Positions 62,314 to 64,000 of a stretch of DNA of 64,000 nucleotides are shown piece by piece. Made by a program: the position numbers and the translations under genes. Positions within the stretch are counted from its first letter, which is position 1; each line of letters begins with the position of its first letter. The notes under the pieces are model-generated. The model saw nothing but the letters and a program-made list of their open reading frames with translations, was not told the DNA's origin and searched no databases. The stretch is taken from the NCBI GenBank assembly GCA_964629765.1, contig CAZVTK010000008.1, positions 1 through 64,000 of the forward strand. Reading direction: 5' to 3'. This DNA comes from RCIO01 sp964629765 (GTDB taxonomy: Bacteria > Pseudomonadota > Alphaproteobacteria > Rhizobiales > Rhizobiaceae).

Positions 62314-62340
62314 AAAACGCCCTGGAAGTGACCCAGGGCG
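62314..62340 (-). terminator. Intrinsic terminator downstream of the 70-aa gene
   Basis: On the minus strand an 8-bp stem (CGCCCTGG with CCAGGGCG) is followed by TTTTCGTTTC. It separates the 70-aa gene from the 83-aa/ATPase unit, implying a promoter between 62200 and 62313. Confidence 0.7.
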
Positions 62341-62394
62341 CGTTCAAATTGATTGTCGGGTTGGCGTCAGAACATAAGTCTGCCGCCAGCAAGA

Positions 62395-62607
62395 TCATTT
62401 TGTGACAGCAGTCCTCGCTTCCTTCTCGCCTGACGATCCTTTCACCCACTGCCAAGGCGTGCGGGATTTGTGGGCCTTGGCGAGTTCGGGGAACTTCTTG
62501 GCATCGCGCACGGCAGCACGCAGCCGCTCGCGGCTTTCGCGCGGGTCGAGCTTCAGCTCCGTGCAGAGCTGCTTGAGGGTTACAATTTCTGGGGTCTTTG
62601 CTGTCAT
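62395..62607 (-). CDS. Small basic protein (70 aa), possible DNA-binding
   Basis: Charged helical sequence: IVTLKQLCTELKLDPRESRE then LRAAVRDAKKFPELAK and a TPWQWVKGS motif. AGGAGA precedes ATG 62607. A winged-helix or HTH-like role is plausible. It lies between the XRE regulator and the ATPase unit and has its own terminator. Confidence 0.65.
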   Translation of the reverse strand: MTAKTPEIVTLKQLCTELKLDPRESRERLRAAVRDAKKFPELAKAHKSRTPWQWVKGSSGEKEARTAVTK

Positions 62608-62675
62608 GACCGTCTCCTATGGTTGCAGACGATCAGTCCAATAGGACCACATAGACGAGTGTGTCAGGGAAAACC

Positions 62676-63005
62676 CTAGCGCCGGCTCTCCGCGATCAGC
62701 ATGTCGATGAAGCCCTTCACAAGACGGCGGTCGCGGTCGTCGAGGATGCTGATCTTCGCGGTGACAGGATCGACATCAGGATCGGCGACCAGGTCGTCTC
62801 CGAAGAAATCGGCAACCGAGCAGCCAAGGTGCTTGGCGAGGTTGGCCAGCGTAGCGACGCTCGGCACGGTCTTGCCGCGCTCGAAGTTCGAGATCGTCTC
62901 GACGGACTTCATCGTGAGCTGCGCGACGTCGGCCTGTGTTAACCGCGCTGCCTCGCGCAACTCACGGATACGCTGTCCCAACGCTTTGCCGACCGACTCG
63001 CTCAT
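62676..63005 (-). CDS. XRE-family helix-turn-helix regulator
   Basis: 109 residues. HTH at about residues 9-63: GQRIRELREAARLTQADVAQ, SVETISNFERGKTVPSV, LANLAKHLGCSVADFF. Like controller proteins of restriction-modification systems, it sits at the edge of the locus, divergent from the GIY-YIG gene with a 95-bp AT-rich gap between them. The gap contains a GTAAG...CTTAC palindrome that may be its operator. Confidence 0.88.
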   Translation of the reverse strand: MSESVGKALGQRIRELREAARLTQADVAQLTMKSVETISNFERGKTVPSVATLANLAKHLGCSVADFFGDDLVADPDVDPVTAKISILDDRDRRLVKGFIDMLIAESRR

Positions 63006-63100
63006 GCCGGCAATCTGGTTGAGACTTCCGGCCTTGTTTATTGATGTAAGTTTCCGATTAAGACTGTCGATGTATTCTTACGGGCAACAAACCCGGATTA

Positions 63101-63493
63101 ATGCCCGTGTTCCTGAACCTACACCTCTCCGAATGGCTCCCGTGGTCTGAGCGCAGCACACAGCCCAATGTTCCCGGCGTCTATGTCATCGCGAAGGAGC
63201 GTCCCGGCAATGTCGTCTACATCGGCCGCACATGGGGTGTCGGTGGATTGCGTGACAGACTGGCAGCGTTTCACCGCTCGGCAACGACCGGCCTGAAGGG
63301 CCACGCTGGAGGCGTCACTTTCCACCGAGTTTTTGGCCCTTTGGCCCTCGACCTATTCGCCTGCGTACATACCACTGTGGCCATCAATCCCAGCGAACGC
63401 ATCCTGCGCCCCTACATCGAATACGCCGAGCGCCGTCTGATATGGGAACACGTTGAAAAGTATGGCGATCTTCCAACCTGCAATAGCGAGTGA
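63101..63493 (+). CDS. GIY-YIG nuclease-fold protein
   Basis: 130 residues. GVY (26-28) and YIG (40-42) in VPGVYVIAKERPGNVVYIGR, Arg 51/53 in GLRDRL, a candidate metal-ligand Glu 110 in YIEYAERRLIWEH and Asn 128 near the C-terminus follow the catalytic pattern of the GIY-YIG family. The protein is a single stand-alone domain, similar in size to some restriction endonucleases of this fold. It is a candidate effector nuclease for the methyltransferase/ATPase locus (inference). Ribosome site is weak. Confidence 0.75.
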   Translation: MPVFLNLHLSEWLPWSERSTQPNVPGVYVIAKERPGNVVYIGRTWGVGGLRDRLAAFHRSATTGLKGHAGGVTFHRVFGPLALDLFACVHTTVAINPSERILRPYIEYAERRLIWEHVEKYGDLPTCNSE

Positions 63494-64000
63494 TCGAGCA
63501 GCGCGAATTGACTTTCGGCGTAGACCATCGTCATGGACGCAGGGGTATCAGCGACCGGCCAAAGTGTTACTGGCCCTCCAAAACACCCCACAGGCGATAA
63601 ATCGCCGATACGCAGCCGCTGGCTCGCTTACGATCGTTTTCCGGAGGTGCCTCGCAGCAGCGCCCCTCAAGCGCGCCAGCGAGGCTCCTGGGCCGTTTTT
63701 TGCGCTGCGATGCCTCGTCTCTACCGCCCGAACGATTACGCTAGCCCCCATCGACGCCCTCGGCCGTCTCTGACGCTTCGGAAATCCTGTCAAATCGATG
63801 CGACTGGGCGGGGGCGGAGTATCTGCGGCGCGCATTTCCTGCCCACACAAAACCCAAGAACAAGGTGCGAGCGGGAGTGCAGGGCCGGACCGCTTGCTTT
63901 AGCGGCGGTGGGGCACGCCGGTGTGAAACCGACGCGCCGATGTTTCGTCCTTGTGTCGGCTTCAGAGCGGTGCGGCGTCCTTACCCACCACTGTGCGCTA
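63494..64000. other. 507-bp terminal region, no confident gene
   Basis: A 100-codon frame on the minus strand (63548-63850) begins MCGQEMRAADTPPPPSR and is rich in Arg/Ala; it could be a small mobile-element protein but has no recognised domain and weak start context. Nothing else is seen. The region continues beyond the window. Confidence 0.3.

Noticed and set aside
62204..62455. 83-codon minus-strand frame (MAVGERIV...)
   Set aside because: It crosses a clear terminator and overlaps the 70-aa gene; no motif.

Overview
The window is about 64 kb of GC-rich DNA with dense, mostly protein-coding content. The gene families suggest a free-living or plant/soil-associated alphaproteobacterium, probably of the Hyphomicrobiales (Phyllobacteriaceae/Mesorhizobium-like). 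They include several transporter families with IclR-controlled catabolic operons, palindromic intergenic repeats of the kind seen in rhizobial genomes, and a hybrid PAS histidine kinase. The taxon is inferred from gene content and style only; there is no rRNA in the window. LAYOUT. (1) 1-13.9 kb: an IclR-regulated catabolic island. The minus-strand genes are IclR, SDR, a DUF4286-like protein, a GrdB/PrdB-like protein with Cys in place of selenocysteine, and a TctC-type binding protein. Divergent from them are a TPP-dependent decarboxylase/synthase-like enzyme, HyuA and HyuB (hydantoinase/oxoprolinase family), TctB and TctA. Together they look like uptake of a carboxylate by a tripartite tricarboxylate transporter and ATP-dependent cleavage or carboxylation of the substrate. 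The GrdB-like gene is flanked by a perfect 34-bp inverted repeat. (2) 13.9-15.1 kb: a junction zone with an IS21 istA remnant and a fragment of an endonuclease/exonuclease/phosphatase gene whose intact relative lies at 43.1 kb. (3) 14.2-19.4 kb: SDR, rhodanese, a complete polar amino-acid-type ABC transporter (ATPase, two permeases, binding protein) and a cupin. (4) 19.8-36.3 kb: a broad amine/amino-acid catabolic region. It holds three SDR/OYE-type reductases, an opine/sarcosine-oxidase-like FeS flavoprotein, a 3-hydroxyacyl-CoA dehydrogenase family protein, an IclR regulator, an aldehyde dehydrogenase, a class III aminotransferase, a DapA-family lyase, a DAO-family FAD oxidase, split glycine decarboxylase GcvPA/GcvPB and an AcoX-like NAD-kinase-family protein. 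(5) 36.8-46.2 kb: a glycine-rich autotransporter, an MFS transporter overlapping a LysR regulator, an EEP nuclease, a phospholipase D-like enzyme and a small membrane protein. (6) 46.2-50.8 kb: a hybrid histidine kinase and OmpR regulator operon, with a divergent OmpR-like protein whose receiver has lost its active site, two overlapping 56-codon membrane peptides and an L,D-transpeptidase. (7) 50.9-57.3 kb: a complete peptide/opine-type ABC transporter operon with a class V aminotransferase, broken up by two strong palindromic repeats. (8) 57.9-64 kb: tRNA-Met(CAU), after which composition becomes visibly more AT-rich and the gene content changes to defence/mobile types. These are a DNA methyltransferase, a GHKL (MutL/MORC-like) ATPase whose start carries a 12-base G tract, two small conserved-looking proteins, an XRE regulator and a GIY-YIG nuclease. 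This is the best candidate in the window for an unusual system: a restriction-modification-like locus on a probable tRNA-integrated island. Most other parts are recognisable metabolism and transport whose substrates cannot be read from sequence alone.
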